Below are positions 44,062-52,916 of a stretch of DNA of 64,000 nucleotides, one piece after another. The notes below the pieces were generated by a model that was given only the letters and a program-made list of their open reading frames with translations, was not told the origin of the DNA and did no database searches. The stretch is from assembly GCF_036227105.1 (NCBI RefSeq), contig NZ_CP109434.1:5055001-5119000 (forward strand). Reading direction: 5' to 3'. Every line of letters begins with the position of its first letter. The first letter of the stretch is position 1. The position numbers were made by a program, and so were the translations under genes. The DNA comes from Amycolatopsis sp. NBC_01488. GTDB lineage: Bacteria; Actinomycetota; Actinomycetes; Mycobacteriales; Pseudonocardiaceae.

Positions 44062-44086
44062 AAGCCCAGGCCAGTGGCCTGGGCTT
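44062..44086 (+). terminator. Terminator of tRNA-Asn
   Basis: AAGCCCAGGCC AGT GGCCTGGGCTT is a perfect 11-bp stem with a 3-base loop, followed by CTCTGTGTT. It suits intrinsic termination of the tRNA transcript. The remaining 115 bases to 44202 show nothing recognisable. Confidence 0.85.
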
Positions 44087-44202
44087 CTCTGTGTTGTGGA
44101 GCGATGAGAAACTCCGTCAGGGCGCCGCTGTTGCGGGCATCATCGCCTCCAGAACTTCGGCGTTCCCCAGGTTGGCTGCTCGCTGCGGTGGTTGGCCCCC
44201 TG

Positions 44203-46349
44203 CTACCGGTTGATCCGGTAGCGGATCAGGCGTGAGCTGTTGCCGACGACGGCGACCGAGGATGCGTTGTGCAGGATCGCCGCGGCCACCGGGGAGAGTC
44301 CGCCGGCGGCGGAGACGGCGAGCCCGATTGCGTTGACTGCGATGGACATTCCGTAGTTCTGGCGGATCAGGGTGATGCTGCGGCGGCCGAGGTCGCGTAG
44401 GTCGAGCAGCGCTCGCAGGTCGTCGGTGGCGAGGGCGACGTCGGCGGTTTCCACGGCGACGTCGGTGCCGCCGGCGCCCATCGCGATGCCGATGTCGGCC
44501 AGCGCGAGGGCGGGCGCGTCGTTGGTGCCGTCGCCGACGACCGCGACGGTGTGTCCCTCGGCTTGCAGCTGGCGGACGACGTCTTGTTTCTGCTCGGGCA
44601 GGACTTGGGCGCGGAATTCGTCGATCCCGAGTTCGGCCGCGACCGCCGCCGCGGTGGCCGGGTGGTCGCCGGTGAGCAGCACGATGCGCCGGACGCCGTC
44701 TGCGCGCAGCGCGGCGAGCACTTCCCGCGATTCCGGGCGCACCGTGTCACGTAGCGATACCAGACCGGTCAGCTTGCCGTCGACGGCCAGCAGGAGCGGT
44801 GTTTCGGCGTCCCGTTGCAGCTTGCGCACCCAGCGGGCAGCGTCCTCGGAGATCGCGATGTTCTCTCGGCGCAGCAGCTCGACGCTGCCGATGAGCATGA
44901 CCCGCCCGTCGCTTTGGACCCGCATCCCTTGCCCGAGCAGGACCGCGCATTCCTCGTGCGGGGGGATTTCGATCCGCCGTTCCTCGGTGGAGCGGATGAC
45001 CGCTGGGGCGAGGGGGTGCCGGGAGTGGATCTCGGAGCTGGCGGCGTAGGCGAGGACCTGCTCCGGCGACCACGTGTCGGCGAAGGAGATCACGTTCGTC
45101 ACCACCGGGCGGCCCAGGGTCAGCGTTCCGGTCTTGTCGAACACGATCGCGTCGACCCGGCCGGCGGCCTCCAGGTGCGCGCCGCCCTTGATCAGGATGC
45201 CGCGGCGGGCGCCGTTGCCGATCGCGGCGCTGATCGCCGTCGGCGTGGCCAGCCCGACCGCGCACGGGCAGGCCACCAGCAGCATCGTCATCGCCCGGCG
45301 CACGTCCCGCGTCACCAGCAACGTCAGTGCCGAGAGCGCGAACGAGGCGGGCACGAACCGGCGGGAGAAGGTGTCCCCGACGGTCTGGATCGGCGCCCGG
45401 TCGCCCTGGGCCTGTTCGACGCGGGCGATGATCCGTCCGATCGCGGTGTCGGTGCCCACCGCCGTGGCTCGTACCACGATCCGGCCGCGCAGCAGTACCG
45501 AACCCGCGTGCAGCGCCATTCCGGGACCGACCGCGACGGGCAGCTGCTCGCCGGTGACCGCGGCCTGGTCCACGATGCCCTCGCCCTCGACGACCACCCC
45601 GTCGACCGGCAGGACCACCTGTTCGTGGACGACCACGTCGTCGCCGAGCAGCAGGTCGGCGATGTCGGCTTCGACCTCGACGCCCTGTGGGGTGCGCACC
45701 CAGGTCCGGGTCTGCGCGCCGGTGAGCAGCTCCGAGATCGCCCGCCTGCTCCGCCGCAGCGTCAGGTCCTGCAGGTACTCGCCGATGTCAGCAGCCACAG
45801 CACGGTCAACGCGACGACGTTCTCCCGCAGCACCAGGCTCGCCACGGTCGCGGCCGACACCAGCGCGTCGGTCCCGGCGCCGCGCCCGCCCGACAACGAC
45901 CGCAGCGCGCCCCGCAGGAACGGGTACCCGGTGAAGATCGTGACCGCCGTCGCCGCCGTGCGGCTCGCCGGGCCGAGCATCGGGGGCCGGCGCAGCCCGT
46001 AGCGCCGCAGGCCGAGCAGCAGCAGGGCGGCACCGCCGGCCACCATGCGCAGCATGTCGGTGGTGCGGACGTCGGCCGAGCGGGGTGCCCGCGCGACCGG
46101 CGCGGCCGGATCCGAGCGCAGCGCCGCTTCGATGGCCGTCACCAGTTCGTGCCGGTCGCAGCGGTGCCGGTCGTACCAGACCACGACGCTGCCGGTGCGC
46201 GGATAGGCGTGTACCTGCCGCACGCCCGCGACCCGGTCGGCGGCGTCCTCGACGGCGACCGCGCGCGCCAGGCTGTCACGCAGCGTCTCCCCGACGAACC
46301 GGGCCCGGCCGGCGGCGTCGGAGACGAGGGTCAGCGGGGCGTCCGGCAC
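44203..46349 (-). pseudogene. ctpC: CtpC-like heavy-metal P1B-type ATPase, frameshifted
   Basis: Two frames make one protein of about 715 residues. Part 1 (46349 to about 45789) starts at GTG VPDAPLTLVSDAAGR and has an HMA-like domain and the first membrane helices. Part 2 (to 44203) has the TGE-type VTGEQLPV, the metal motif VACPCAVGLATPT, phosphorylation site FDKTGTLT, HP in SRHPLAPA, GDGTNDAPAL and the C-terminal helices. The break is at CTGCTG-ACATCGGC near 45789, where restoring one base gives LLNIGEYLQ. It is a true mutation or a sequencing error. CtpC exports Mn/Zn and works with the upstream PacL-like protein. Confidence 0.85.
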
Positions 46350-46354
46350 GGCAC

Positions 46355-46636
46355 TCAGTGCTCGTGTCCGTGCCCGGCCTGCGCGCCGGGGACCGGCGCC
46401 TGCTCCCCGATCCGCTCCCGGGCCTCGCTGAGCACGTCGGCGGTCGCCAGCCGCACCTTTTCCGCCCCGGTCTCGGCCGCGCGGGCGCCCTTCAGGCCCC
46501 ACGCCGTCACCGTCACCGTCGCCGACCGGAATACACCCGAGCGGGCGACCCGCTTGACGCCGTCGTAGACCGCCGCCCCGGCCACACCGGTCACCACCAC
46601 GCCCACCGCCTTGGCGGCGATCCCACCCAGCACCAC
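46355..46636 (-). CDS. PacL-like DUF1490 metal-binding partner of CtpC
   Basis: 93 residues from GTG 46636 (or 46633), with GGAGG upstream. One membrane helix (AAKAVGVVVTGVAGAAVYDGV) is followed by a DUF1490 soluble helix and a C-terminal His/Glu tail AGHGHEH. In M. tuberculosis the DUF1490 protein Rv3269 (PacL1) binds zinc with its tail and stabilises CtpC in the membrane. The same gene pair and order here supports the match. It is 5 bases before the ATPase start. Confidence 0.85.
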   Translation of the reverse strand: MVLGGIAAKAVGVVVTGVAGAAVYDGVKRVARSGVFRSATVTVTAWGLKGARAAETGAEKVRLATADVLSEARERIGEQAPVPGAQAGHGHEH

Positions 46637-46858
46637 CAGGCCTCCTCAGTCATCCAGCTCACCGGCACCGGCCTCGCCTGCGGCGAAGGGGCACCGGCGA
46701 TGCGAGACCTGCGAGCCTAACCCCGCGGGCGGCTCGTGTCCTGACAGCCCATCCTACCTGGCAATGGTTGTCGTTACCGGCTGTCGTTCGTGAACCTGCC
46801 CACATCGAGGAACCGGACCAAATCCTTGAAAGGCCTATTTCCCCGGCCGCGTTCTCTT

Positions 46859-46889
46859 TCATTAGGAAATAGGAATATGATTATGAATA
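46859..46889 (+). promoter_or_regulatory. AT-rich 31-bp motif upstream of the arsR-type gene
   Basis: The core is TAGGAATATGATTATGAATA (46870-46889). It lies 37 bases before the ATG at 46926. A copy with 26 of 31 bases identical occurs in reverse orientation at 49875-49905. A plausible role is promoter plus operator for the adjacent ArsR-type sensor. The 289-base gap upstream also holds TGGCAATGGTTGTCG (46759-46773), a weak Zur-box-like match facing the PacL gene. Confidence 0.55.
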
Positions 46890-46925
46890 CCCGTTTGTTA
46901 CCGTCCAAAAGCTACAGTGCCGACC

Positions 46926-47270
46926 ATGGAACAGGGCCCGGGTGACGCTCACCTCGCTGCCTGGCTCGATGCCCGGAATGCCCCTGCGGTGGCAGCGATG
47001 TTGCAGGCACTCGCCGCTCCGAGCCGATTGCTGATCCTCGCCCAGCTGCGCGACGGTCCGCTCGCGGTGACGACGCTGAGCGAGGCGCTCGGCCTCAGGC
47101 AGCCTTCGGTCTCGCACCATCTGGGTCTCCTGCGCGCGGCAGGCCTGGTCAGTGGGGTGCGCGACGGCCGAAGCGTGTTCTACCGGCTTCGCAACGAGCA
47201 CGTGACCGCGCTCCTGGACGCGATCGTCCGGCACGGTGAGCACGTGCGGGCCGCCGCGGGTCGTGAGTGA
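46926..47270 (+). CDS. ArsR-family metal sensor with alpha-5 site
   Basis: 114 residues from ATG 46926 (MEQGPGDAHLAAWL); an in-frame GTG lies 9 bases earlier. The helix-turn-helix is TTLSEALGLRQPSVSHHLGLL. The last helix has NxHx10HxxH (NEH, then His and His in IVRHGEH), an alpha-5 metal site like NmtR/CzrA, so the effector is probably Zn, Ni or Co. It is divergent from pacL-ctpC, the likely target. The stop codon lies inside a long hairpin. Confidence 0.92.
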   Translation: MEQGPGDAHLAAWLDARNAPAVAAMLQALAAPSRLLILAQLRDGPLAVTTLSEALGLRQPSVSHHLGLLRAAGLVSGVRDGRSVFYRLRNEHVTALLDAIVRHGEHVRAAAGRE

Positions 47271-47303
47271 GAAACAGTGTTCTAACCCTGTTTCTCACTC
47301 ACG
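47262..47303. terminator. Perfect 16-bp hairpin over the arsR-type stop codon
   Basis: CGTGAGTGAGAAACAG (47262-47277) and CTGTTTCTCACTCACG (47288-47303) with a 10-base loop. The stop TGA (47268-47270) is in the left arm. It probably ends the transcript; the lack of a T-run leaves room for another role. Confidence 0.6.
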
Positions 47304-47362
47304 ACCGGTCCGCGCTAGGGGAGAACCTTGAACGAGTAGGTCGCGTCGGCCGAGGCCGTCGC

Positions 47363-47505
47363 GAACCGGCGAGCGCGGCCGCGGCCACCGCCGTGGCGTT
47401 CGCACCCTTGCCGATCGGAGACGTGGTTCCGTTGCCGGTCAACGAGCTCGTCACTTCCCGGTGACGGTCCGGCTCACCGCTCCGAACGATCCCTGCGAAT
47501 ACTGA
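47363..47505 (+). pseudogene. Deletion-scarred remnant of a TIGR03943 gene
   Basis: One frame reads EPASAAAATAVAFAPLP and IGDVVPLPVNELVTSR, matching VPASAAAANAASFPPLP and TGNVVPLTVNEFVSR of the gene at 17808. After a frame change it reads FPVTVRL, matching FPVTVHL, then jumps to APNDPCEY and a stop, matching APKDPYEY. The N-terminal membrane part, the central Cys motif and the segment before the tail are gone. It is thus a gene collapsed by at least three deletions. Confidence 0.8.
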
Positions 47506-47513
47506 GACGTCGC

Positions 47514-47550
47514 GGGAGAGCCACCTCGAGGGGCTCGAGGTGGCTCTCCC
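47514..47550. terminator. 17-bp hairpin terminator downstream of the S53 peptidase gene
   Basis: GGGAGAGCCACCTCGAG GGG CTCGAGGTGGCTCTCCC is a perfect stem of 17 bp with a 3-base loop. It is 10 bases past the stop of the minus-strand peptidase gene and just after the plus-strand remnant, so it can serve both directions. Confidence 0.8.
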
Positions 47551-47560
47551 GAAACGCCGG

Positions 47561-49501
47561 TCAGCTCAGGGTCACCGCGGTGTCGTCGATGCAGAACGAG
47601 GTCTGCAGGGACGAGTCTTCGGTGCCGGTGAAGGTCAGGGTCACCGTCTGCCCGGCGTAGGCCGAGACGTCGACGGTGCGCTGCTGGTAGCCGGTGGCCT
47701 TGTTGAGGTTGGAGTAGGTGGCCAGAGTGGTCGAGCCGGCCTTGACGGTCAGCTTGTCGTAGGCCGTCGTGGTGGTGGTCTCGGCGGTGTCGATGTGCAG
47801 GTAGTAGGTCAGGGTCGCGTGGCAGCCGGCGGGGATGGTCACCGACTGGGAGAGCGTGTCGGTGTGGGTGCTGCCGTAGCCGTCGAGGTAGGCCAGGTAG
47901 GTGCCGGTGTGCGGGGCTTCACCGTCGGCGGAGGTGGTGATGATGCCGGCGGACGCGGTCCAGGGGCTGGTGCCGGTTTCGAAGCCGGGGTTGCCCAGCT
48001 TCTGGCCGGAACAGCCACCGCCTCCGGCGGGGTTGATCGTCCAGCTGAAGGTGGTGCTGCCGGTGGCGCCGCTGGAGTCCTTGGCGGTCGCGGTGACCGA
48101 GTAGGTGGCGGCGGTGGTCGGCGTGCCGGAGACCAGCCCGGCGGTGCTGATGGAGAGCCCGGCGGGCAGGCCGGTGGCGGTCCAGGTGTAGCCGCCGCTG
48201 CCGCCGGAGGCCGACAGTTGCAGGCTGGCCGCGGTGCCGACGGTGCCGGTCTGGCTGCCGGGGTTGTTCGCGGTGACCGGGCCGGGGCCGGAGCCGCCGG
48301 CGGTGAAGGCGGCGGTGCCGTTGGGGGTGCCGAGCCCGGTCGGGCCGTCCCAGCCGGCGCCGGCCTTGCACTGCACGGTGACCGAGCAGCTGCCGTTGCT
48401 GCCGGAGGTCACGTCGTAGAGGTTTCCGCTGTGGGAGTAGGGATAGGCGGCCGGGGTGTCGGAGGCGCCGGGGTTGCCGGCGAGGGCGTAGACCGAGGCG
48501 ATGATCGGCGACGAGGCGCTGGTGCCGCCGTAGACGGCCCAGCCGCTGCCGCCGTAGGTCTGGTAGACGGCGACCCCGGTTTGCGGGTCGGCCACGGCCG
48601 AGACGTCGGCGTCGGCGCGCTTGCTGCAGCCGGTGGTGACGTTCTGGAACGACGGCTTGGTCACCGAGATCGAGCAGCCGCTGCCGGCGCCGCTCCAGGC
48701 GGTTTCGGTCCAGCCGCGGGTGCCGCCGCCCTGGGTCAGCGAGGTGCCGCCGACCGCGGTGACGTACTGCGAGGAGGCCGGGTAGCTGATGCCGTAGCCG
48801 GAGTCGCCGGTGCTGGCGGTGATCGCGACGCCCGGGTGGTGGAAGTAGCTGGAGTCGTAGCTGGCTTCGCTGCCGTCCTCACTGCCGCCGTAGCTGTTGG
48901 ACACGTACTTGGCGCCCAGCGACACGGCGGTGTTCACCGCGGTGCCGAGGTCGGCGGTGCTCGGCTGGCTGGCTTCGACGAGCAGGATGTGGCAGTTGGG
49001 GCAGATGGCGGAGACCATGTCGACGTCGAGGGAGATCTCGCCGGCCCAGCCGCTGTCCGCAGTGGGCAGGGGGCTGGTCTGGCCGTTTTCGTTGACCTTC
49101 TTGAAGCAGCCGTTGGCGGTGGTGCAGGCCGGCAGGCCGTAGGTGGAGCGGTAGGTGGCGAGGTCGGATTCGGCGTTGGGGTCGTCGTTGGAGTCCACAA
49201 TTGCCACTGTCGCGGACGCGCTGCCGCTCGCGGTCAGGTTGTAGGCGCTGCGCAGACCGGACGGGCCGAAGCCGCTGGGCAGGGCGTTGGGCGCGAGCAG
49301 GGCGCGCATGGTGTCGGTCTGGCGTTCCGCGAAACACGTTGCCATACCTGGTTTTGCGACCGTGGCGCAGACGCGTGCGGTCGGGTGGACGGCGGCGGTC
49401 GCCGCGGGCGCGGCGATGGCCGGTGCCGCTACCGCGGGTGTGGTCAGTGCCAGCGCCGCGAGTCCGGCGACGGCGAGGATTCTTCGGGGTGAACGGGACA
49501 C
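47561..49501 (-). CDS. Secreted S53 (sedolisin/kumamolisin-like) peptidase
   Basis: 646 residues from GTG 49501 ([14 protein letters not shown]), with GGGAGGG upstream. A signal peptide is followed by a short pro-region ([25 protein letters not shown]). The catalytic domain has Glu and Asp in [13 protein letters not shown] and Ser in [10 protein letters not shown]. After it come an Ig-like putative domain ([20 protein letters not shown]) and a C-terminal beta-sandwich that may bind carbohydrate ([11 protein letters not shown]). It is an extracellular, probably acid-active endopeptidase. The gene may be driven from the motif at 49875-49905. Confidence 0.9.
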   Translation of the reverse strand: MSRSPRRILAVAGLAALALTTPAVAAPAIAAPAATAAVHPTARVCATVAKPGMATCFAERQTDTMRALLAPNALPSGFGPSGLRSAYNLTASGSASATVAIVDSNDDPNAESDLATYRSTYGLPACTTANGCFKKVNENGQTSPLPTADSGWAGEISLDVDMVSAICPNCHILLVEASQPSTADLGTAVNTAVSLGAKYVSNSYGGSEDGSEASYDSSYFHHPGVAITASTGDSGYGISYPASSQYVTAVGGTSLTQGGGTRGWTETAWSGAGSGCSISVTKPSFQNVTTGCSKRADADVSAVADPQTGVAVYQTYGGSGWAVYGGTSASSPIIASVYALAGNPGASDTPAAYPYSHSGNLYDVTSGSNGSCSVTVQCKAGAGWDGPTGLGTPNGTAAFTAGGSGPGPVTANNPGSQTGTVGTAASLQLSASGGSGGYTWTATGLPAGLSISTAGLVSGTPTTAATYSVTATAKDSSGATGSTTFSWTINPAGGGGCSGQKLGNPGFETGTSPWTASAGIITTSADGEAPHTGTYLAYLDGYGSTHTDTLSQSVTIPAGCHATLTYYLHIDTAETTTTTAYDKLTVKAGSTTLATYSNLNKATGYQQRTVDVSAYAGQTVTLTFTGTEDSSLQTSFCIDDTAVTLS

Positions 49502-50138
49502 GATCCCTCCCAGAGAGATGCATGCGAACGGGAGTCCACTGTCTACATGGCGCGCTCCCGCGCGGGTAGCGACCTTCGGACGGTGCCGTCGTTTCGCCGG
49601 GCGCGCTGCGAGGGAAAGCCGCCGAACGGACCACCAAGGAACCGGCCATCTCTTGACGGTCAGCAGCAAACCGGACGAATCAGAAATCTCTTCCGGCATA
49701 CTTTCGTCGGGTCCCGCACCGCGAATGGCCGGGCGCCTACCCCGCGGCGTCTTCGCTGTCGGACCGGCGGTAGATCACCCCGCGGCCGTCCCGGCCAGTG
49801 ACGTGACCGACATCGCGCCGTGCCGCAGCCGGCCGAGGAGCAGCACCCGGCTTGGGGCGGCCGCGATGATTCCTTATTGATTGTCATATTCCTATGTCCT
49901 CATGATTCCGCTTCGTGGGGAACTGTTCGACAAATGCGACTTGCCTTGGGGAAGTCGAGAAAAATGGTCAGCTGGGACAAGTGGGACGGCGTTCGGTTAC
50001 GAACCGGGAACGGTTTTCATTGGCGACAACCGTGCGCCTTGAAGTGACAATCACTTTCACCTAGCGTCCGTCGCGCCCCCACCGATCGGCGTAACCACGC
50101 AGAGGGCCGTCACGCCCTGTTGAGGAGACCGTTCCGCG
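49502..50138. other. 637-base intergenic region before znuA
   Basis: No convincing gene. It holds a copy of the 31-bp AT-rich motif in reverse orientation (49875-49905), a locally AT-rich stretch (about 49870-50060), an inverted repeat CGGTT.TC / GA.AACCG within 50010-50032, and a Zur box (50045-50059). A 75-codon minus-strand frame starts inside the motif (ATG 49887), but its composition is not protein-like. Confidence 0.6.
50045..50059. promoter_or_regulatory. Zur box upstream of znuA
   Basis: TGACAATCACTTTCA fits the actinobacterial Zur consensus, which I recall as TGAAAATNATTTTCA, in all but two positions. It lies 79 bases before the znuA ATG. Repression of the importer operon by zinc-bound Zur is the expected effect. 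Confidence 0.7.
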
Positions 50139-51089
50139 ATGACCATTCAGCTCATCGGCAACCGCCGGCGCCGCGCGACCGGCCTGACCACGGCCGCGGC
50201 ACTGGCCGTGGTGCTGACCGGATGCGCCACGTCGGCGCCGGCCCAGAACACCGGTTCCACCGGGTCGAACACCAAGATCGCCGTGGTGGCCGCGGAAATC
50301 TTCTGGGGCAGCATCGCCACGCAGCTCGGCGGTGAGCACGTCACCGTCACCAGCATCATCGACAATCCCGACACCGACCCGCACGACTACGAGCCGACCC
50401 CGGCTGACGGCCGGACCCTCGCGTCGGCGCAGTACGCGATCGTCAACGGGATCGGTTACGACCCGTGGGCGCCGAAGCTGGTCGCGGCCAACCCGAACGC
50501 CCAGCGCACCGTGCTCACCGTCGGGGACCTGGTCGGAGTCAAGGAAGGCGGGAATCCGCACCGCTGGTACTCGCCCGACGACGTGCACAAGGTGATCGAG
50601 CAGATCTCCGCGGACTACAAGAAGATCGACCCCGCCGACGCGGCCTACTTCGACACCCAGAAGCAGACCTTCGAAACCCAAGGGCTGGGCCAGTACACGA
50701 CGCTGATTTCCGACATCAAGGCGAAGTACGCCGGTACCCCGATCGGCGCGTCGGAATCCATCGTCTCACCGCTGGCCGAGGGACTCGGGCTGAAGATGCT
50801 CACCCCGGACAGCTTCCTGACCGCCATCAGCGAGGGCAGCGACCCGACCGCCGCGGACAAGTCCACGATCGACGCCCAGATCAAGGGCAAGCAGATCAAG
50901 GTCTACGTCTACAACAGCCAGAACTCCACCCCGGACGTGCAGGCCCAGGTCGACGCGGCGAAGGCGGCCGGGATCCCGGTGGCCACGGTGACCGAGACCC
51001 CGGACCCGGCCACCGCGTCGTTCCAGGACTGGCAGACCAAGCAACTGCAGGGCATCGAGCAGGCCCTGGGGCAGGCCACCGGCAAGTGA
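50139..51089 (+). CDS. znuA: Zinc ABC transporter substrate-binding lipoprotein (ZnuA-like)
   Basis: 316 residues from ATG 50139. Lipoprotein signal with lipobox VLTGC (Cys about residue 28). Metal ligand regions of the A-I cluster: DTDPHDYEPTP (His), NPHRWYSPDD (His) and the late GASESIVSPLAEGLG, where Glu may replace a third His. There is no His-rich loop. It captures zinc outside the membrane and delivers it to the two permeases encoded downstream. Operon overlap is GTGA. Confidence 0.9.
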   Translation: MTIQLIGNRRRRATGLTTAAALAVVLTGCATSAPAQNTGSTGSNTKIAVVAAEIFWGSIATQLGGEHVTVTSIIDNPDTDPHDYEPTPADGRTLASAQYAIVNGIGYDPWAPKLVAANPNAQRTVLTVGDLVGVKEGGNPHRWYSPDDVHKVIEQISADYKKIDPADAAYFDTQKQTFETQGLGQYTTLISDIKAKYAGTPIGASESIVSPLAEGLGLKMLTPDSFLTAISEGSDPTAADKSTIDAQIKGKQIKVYVYNSQNSTPDVQAQVDAAKAAGIPVATVTETPDPATASFQDWQTKQLQGIEQALGQATGK

Positions 51090-52027
51090 AGATTCCGAAC
51101 GCGGCGACCGGGACGGCGGCGGGCGAAGTCCCGTCGCCGTCGGGCGCGTCGACCGGTCAGGACGTCATGCAGCACACCGAACCCGTGATCTCCCTTCGTG
51201 ACGCCGCGGCGAGCGTCGGCGGCCGGACGCTGTGGAGCGGGGTGACCCTGTCGGTGGCGCCCGGTGAGTTCGTGTCCGTGCTGGGACCCAACGGGGTCGG
51301 CAAGTCGACCTTGATCAAGGTGGTTCTGGGGCAGTGGCCGGCGGCCGGCCGGGTGCGGGTGCTCGGCGGCGCGCCGGGGCACGACAACCATCGCATCGGC
51401 TATCTCCCGCAGCGCCGCAGTTTCGACGCCTCCCTGCGGATCCGCGGCGAGGACGTCGTCCGGCTGGGCTGGGACGGCGACCGGTGGGGCATCCCGCTGC
51501 CGTTCGTGAGCCGGTTCAGCGCCCGTCGCCGTGCCGCGGACGCGCGGATCGCCGAGGTCGTCGACCTGGTCGGCGCGTCCGCGTACGCGCAGCGCCCGAT
51601 CGGGGAGCTCTCCGGCGGCGAGCAGCAGCGCCTGCTCATCGCCCAGGCCCTGGTGCGGCGGCCGGCGCTGCTGTTGCTGGACGAGCCGCTGGACAGTCTC
51701 GACCTGCCCAACCAGAGCGCGGTCGCCGCGCTGATCAGCCGGATCTGCCACGACGAGCAGGTCGCCGTCGTCATGGTGGCCCACGACGTGAATCCCATCC
51801 TCGGCTACCTGGACCGCGTCGTCTACATCGCCCACGGCGGCGCCGTGGCCGGGACCCCGGACGAAGTCATCACCAGCGAGACATTGACGCGGCTGTACGG
51901 CACGCCGATCGAGGTGCTGCGCAGTTCCGACGGCCGGCTGGTGGTCGTCGGCGGCCCGGAGGCCCCGGCCGTCCACACCGACCGCCACGACGGCACGGCG
52001 AGCGGAGACAGTGGTGCTGCTCGCTGA
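51086..52027 (+). CDS. znuC: Zinc ABC transporter ATP-binding protein (ZnuC-like)
   Basis: 313 residues from GTG 51086, overlapping znuA; an in-frame ATG at 51167 (MQHTEPVISL) would remove an unconserved 27-residue head. Walker A is GPNGVGKST, the signature is LSGGEQQRLLIAQAL and Walker B is LLLLDEPLDSLD, with the switch His in MVAHDVNP. It energises the importer. It overlaps the next gene by 17 bases. Confidence 0.92.
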   Translation: MKIPNAATGTAAGEVPSPSGASTGQDVMQHTEPVISLRDAAASVGGRTLWSGVTLSVAPGEFVSVLGPNGVGKSTLIKVVLGQWPAAGRVRVLGGAPGHDNHRIGYLPQRRSFDASLRIRGEDVVRLGWDGDRWGIPLPFVSRFSARRRAADARIAEVVDLVGASAYAQRPIGELSGGEQQRLLIAQALVRRPALLLLDEPLDSLDLPNQSAVAALISRICHDEQVAVVMVAHDVNPILGYLDRVVYIAHGGAVAGTPDEVITSETLTRLYGTPIEVLRSSDGRLVVVGGPEAPAVHTDRHDGTASGDSGAAR

Positions 52028-52916
52028 CGCGGTGTCCGGGCCGAGCTGGGACCTCGTCGCCGACATCCGGGAACTCTGGTCGTTCCCGTTCATGGTCAAC
52101 GCCTTCCGTGCGGGCACGATCGTCGCCGTCGCCGCCGCGGTGATGGGCTGGTTCATGGTGGTGCGCCGGCAGACCTTCGCCGGGCACACGCTGGCCGTGG
52201 TCGGGTTCCCCGGTGCGGCCGGAGCCACCCTGATCGGCGTGGGCGCCGGCTACGGGTACTTCACGTTCTGTGTGCTGGCCGCGCTGGTGATCGCCGCGAT
52301 TCCGCGTGGTGGCCGGGAAAGCTACGGACACGAGTCGGCCGCCACCGGCACCGTGCAGGCCTTCGCGCTGGCCTGCGGGTTCTTGTTCGTCGCGCTGTAC
52401 AAGGGCTTTCTCAACGGCGTCAACGCACTGCTGTTCGGGACCTTCCTCGGCATCACCGACGCGGACGTCGTGACCCTGCTGGCCGTGACGGTGCTGGTGC
52501 TGGTCGTGATGGTGGTGCTGGGGCGCCCGCTGCTGTTCGCGTCCGTCGATCCGATCGTCGCGGCCTCGCGGGGTGTTCCGGTCCGCGTCCTGTCGGTGGT
52601 GTTCCTGGTGCTGCTGGGCACGGCGGTGGCCGAGGCCAGTCAGATCACCGGGACGCTGCTGGTGTTCGCGCTGCTGGTGATGCCCGCGGCCACCGCGCAG
52701 GCACTGACCGCCCGGCCTGCCCTCAGCCTCGCGGTCGCGATCGCGCTCGCCGTGGCGATCACCTGGCTCGGCCTCGGGGTGGCCTACTACTCGCCGTATC
52801 CGATCGGGTTCTTCGTCACCACGATCGCCTTCATCCCGTATGTGCTGGCCAAGCTGACGCGCCGGCGGGTCGGCGCCCGGCGCCGGTGGGCGCAGCGGGC
52901 CGGGAGCCTCGCGTGA
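52011..52916 (+). CDS. znuB: Metal ABC transporter permease 1 (ZnuB-like)
   Basis: 301 residues; GTG at 52011 (or 52014). About eight membrane segments of the ABC-3 family, with GWFMVVRRQTFAGHTLAVVGFPGAAGA and the conserved RGVPVR loop that meets the ATPase. A basic tail (RRRVGARRRWAQR) ends the protein. Having two ABC-3 permeases in one operon suggests a heterodimeric channel. Confidence 0.9.
   Translation: MVLLADAVSGPSWDLVADIRELWSFPFMVNAFRAGTIVAVAAAVMGWFMVVRRQTFAGHTLAVVGFPGAAGATLIGVGAGYGYFTFCVLAALVIAAIPRGGRESYGHESAATGTVQAFALACGFLFVALYKGFLNGVNALLFGTFLGITDADVVTLLAVTVLVLVVMVVLGRPLLFASVDPIVAASRGVPVRVLSVVFLVLLGTAVAEASQITGTLLVFALLVMPAATAQALTARPALSLAVAIALAVAITWLGLGVAYYSPYPIGFFVTTIAFIPYVLAKLTRRRVGARRRWAQRAGSLA

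Noticed and set aside
44203-45798. Stand-alone 531-residue P-type ATPase starting MAADIGEYL
   Set aside because: It lacks the first membrane helices, and the missing part is in the next frame directly upstream; a frameshifted single gene fits better.
49660-49887. 75-codon Cys-rich minus-strand frame starting in the AT-rich motif
   Set aside because: Arg/Pro-rich composition without strand or helix pattern, and no ribosome-binding site.
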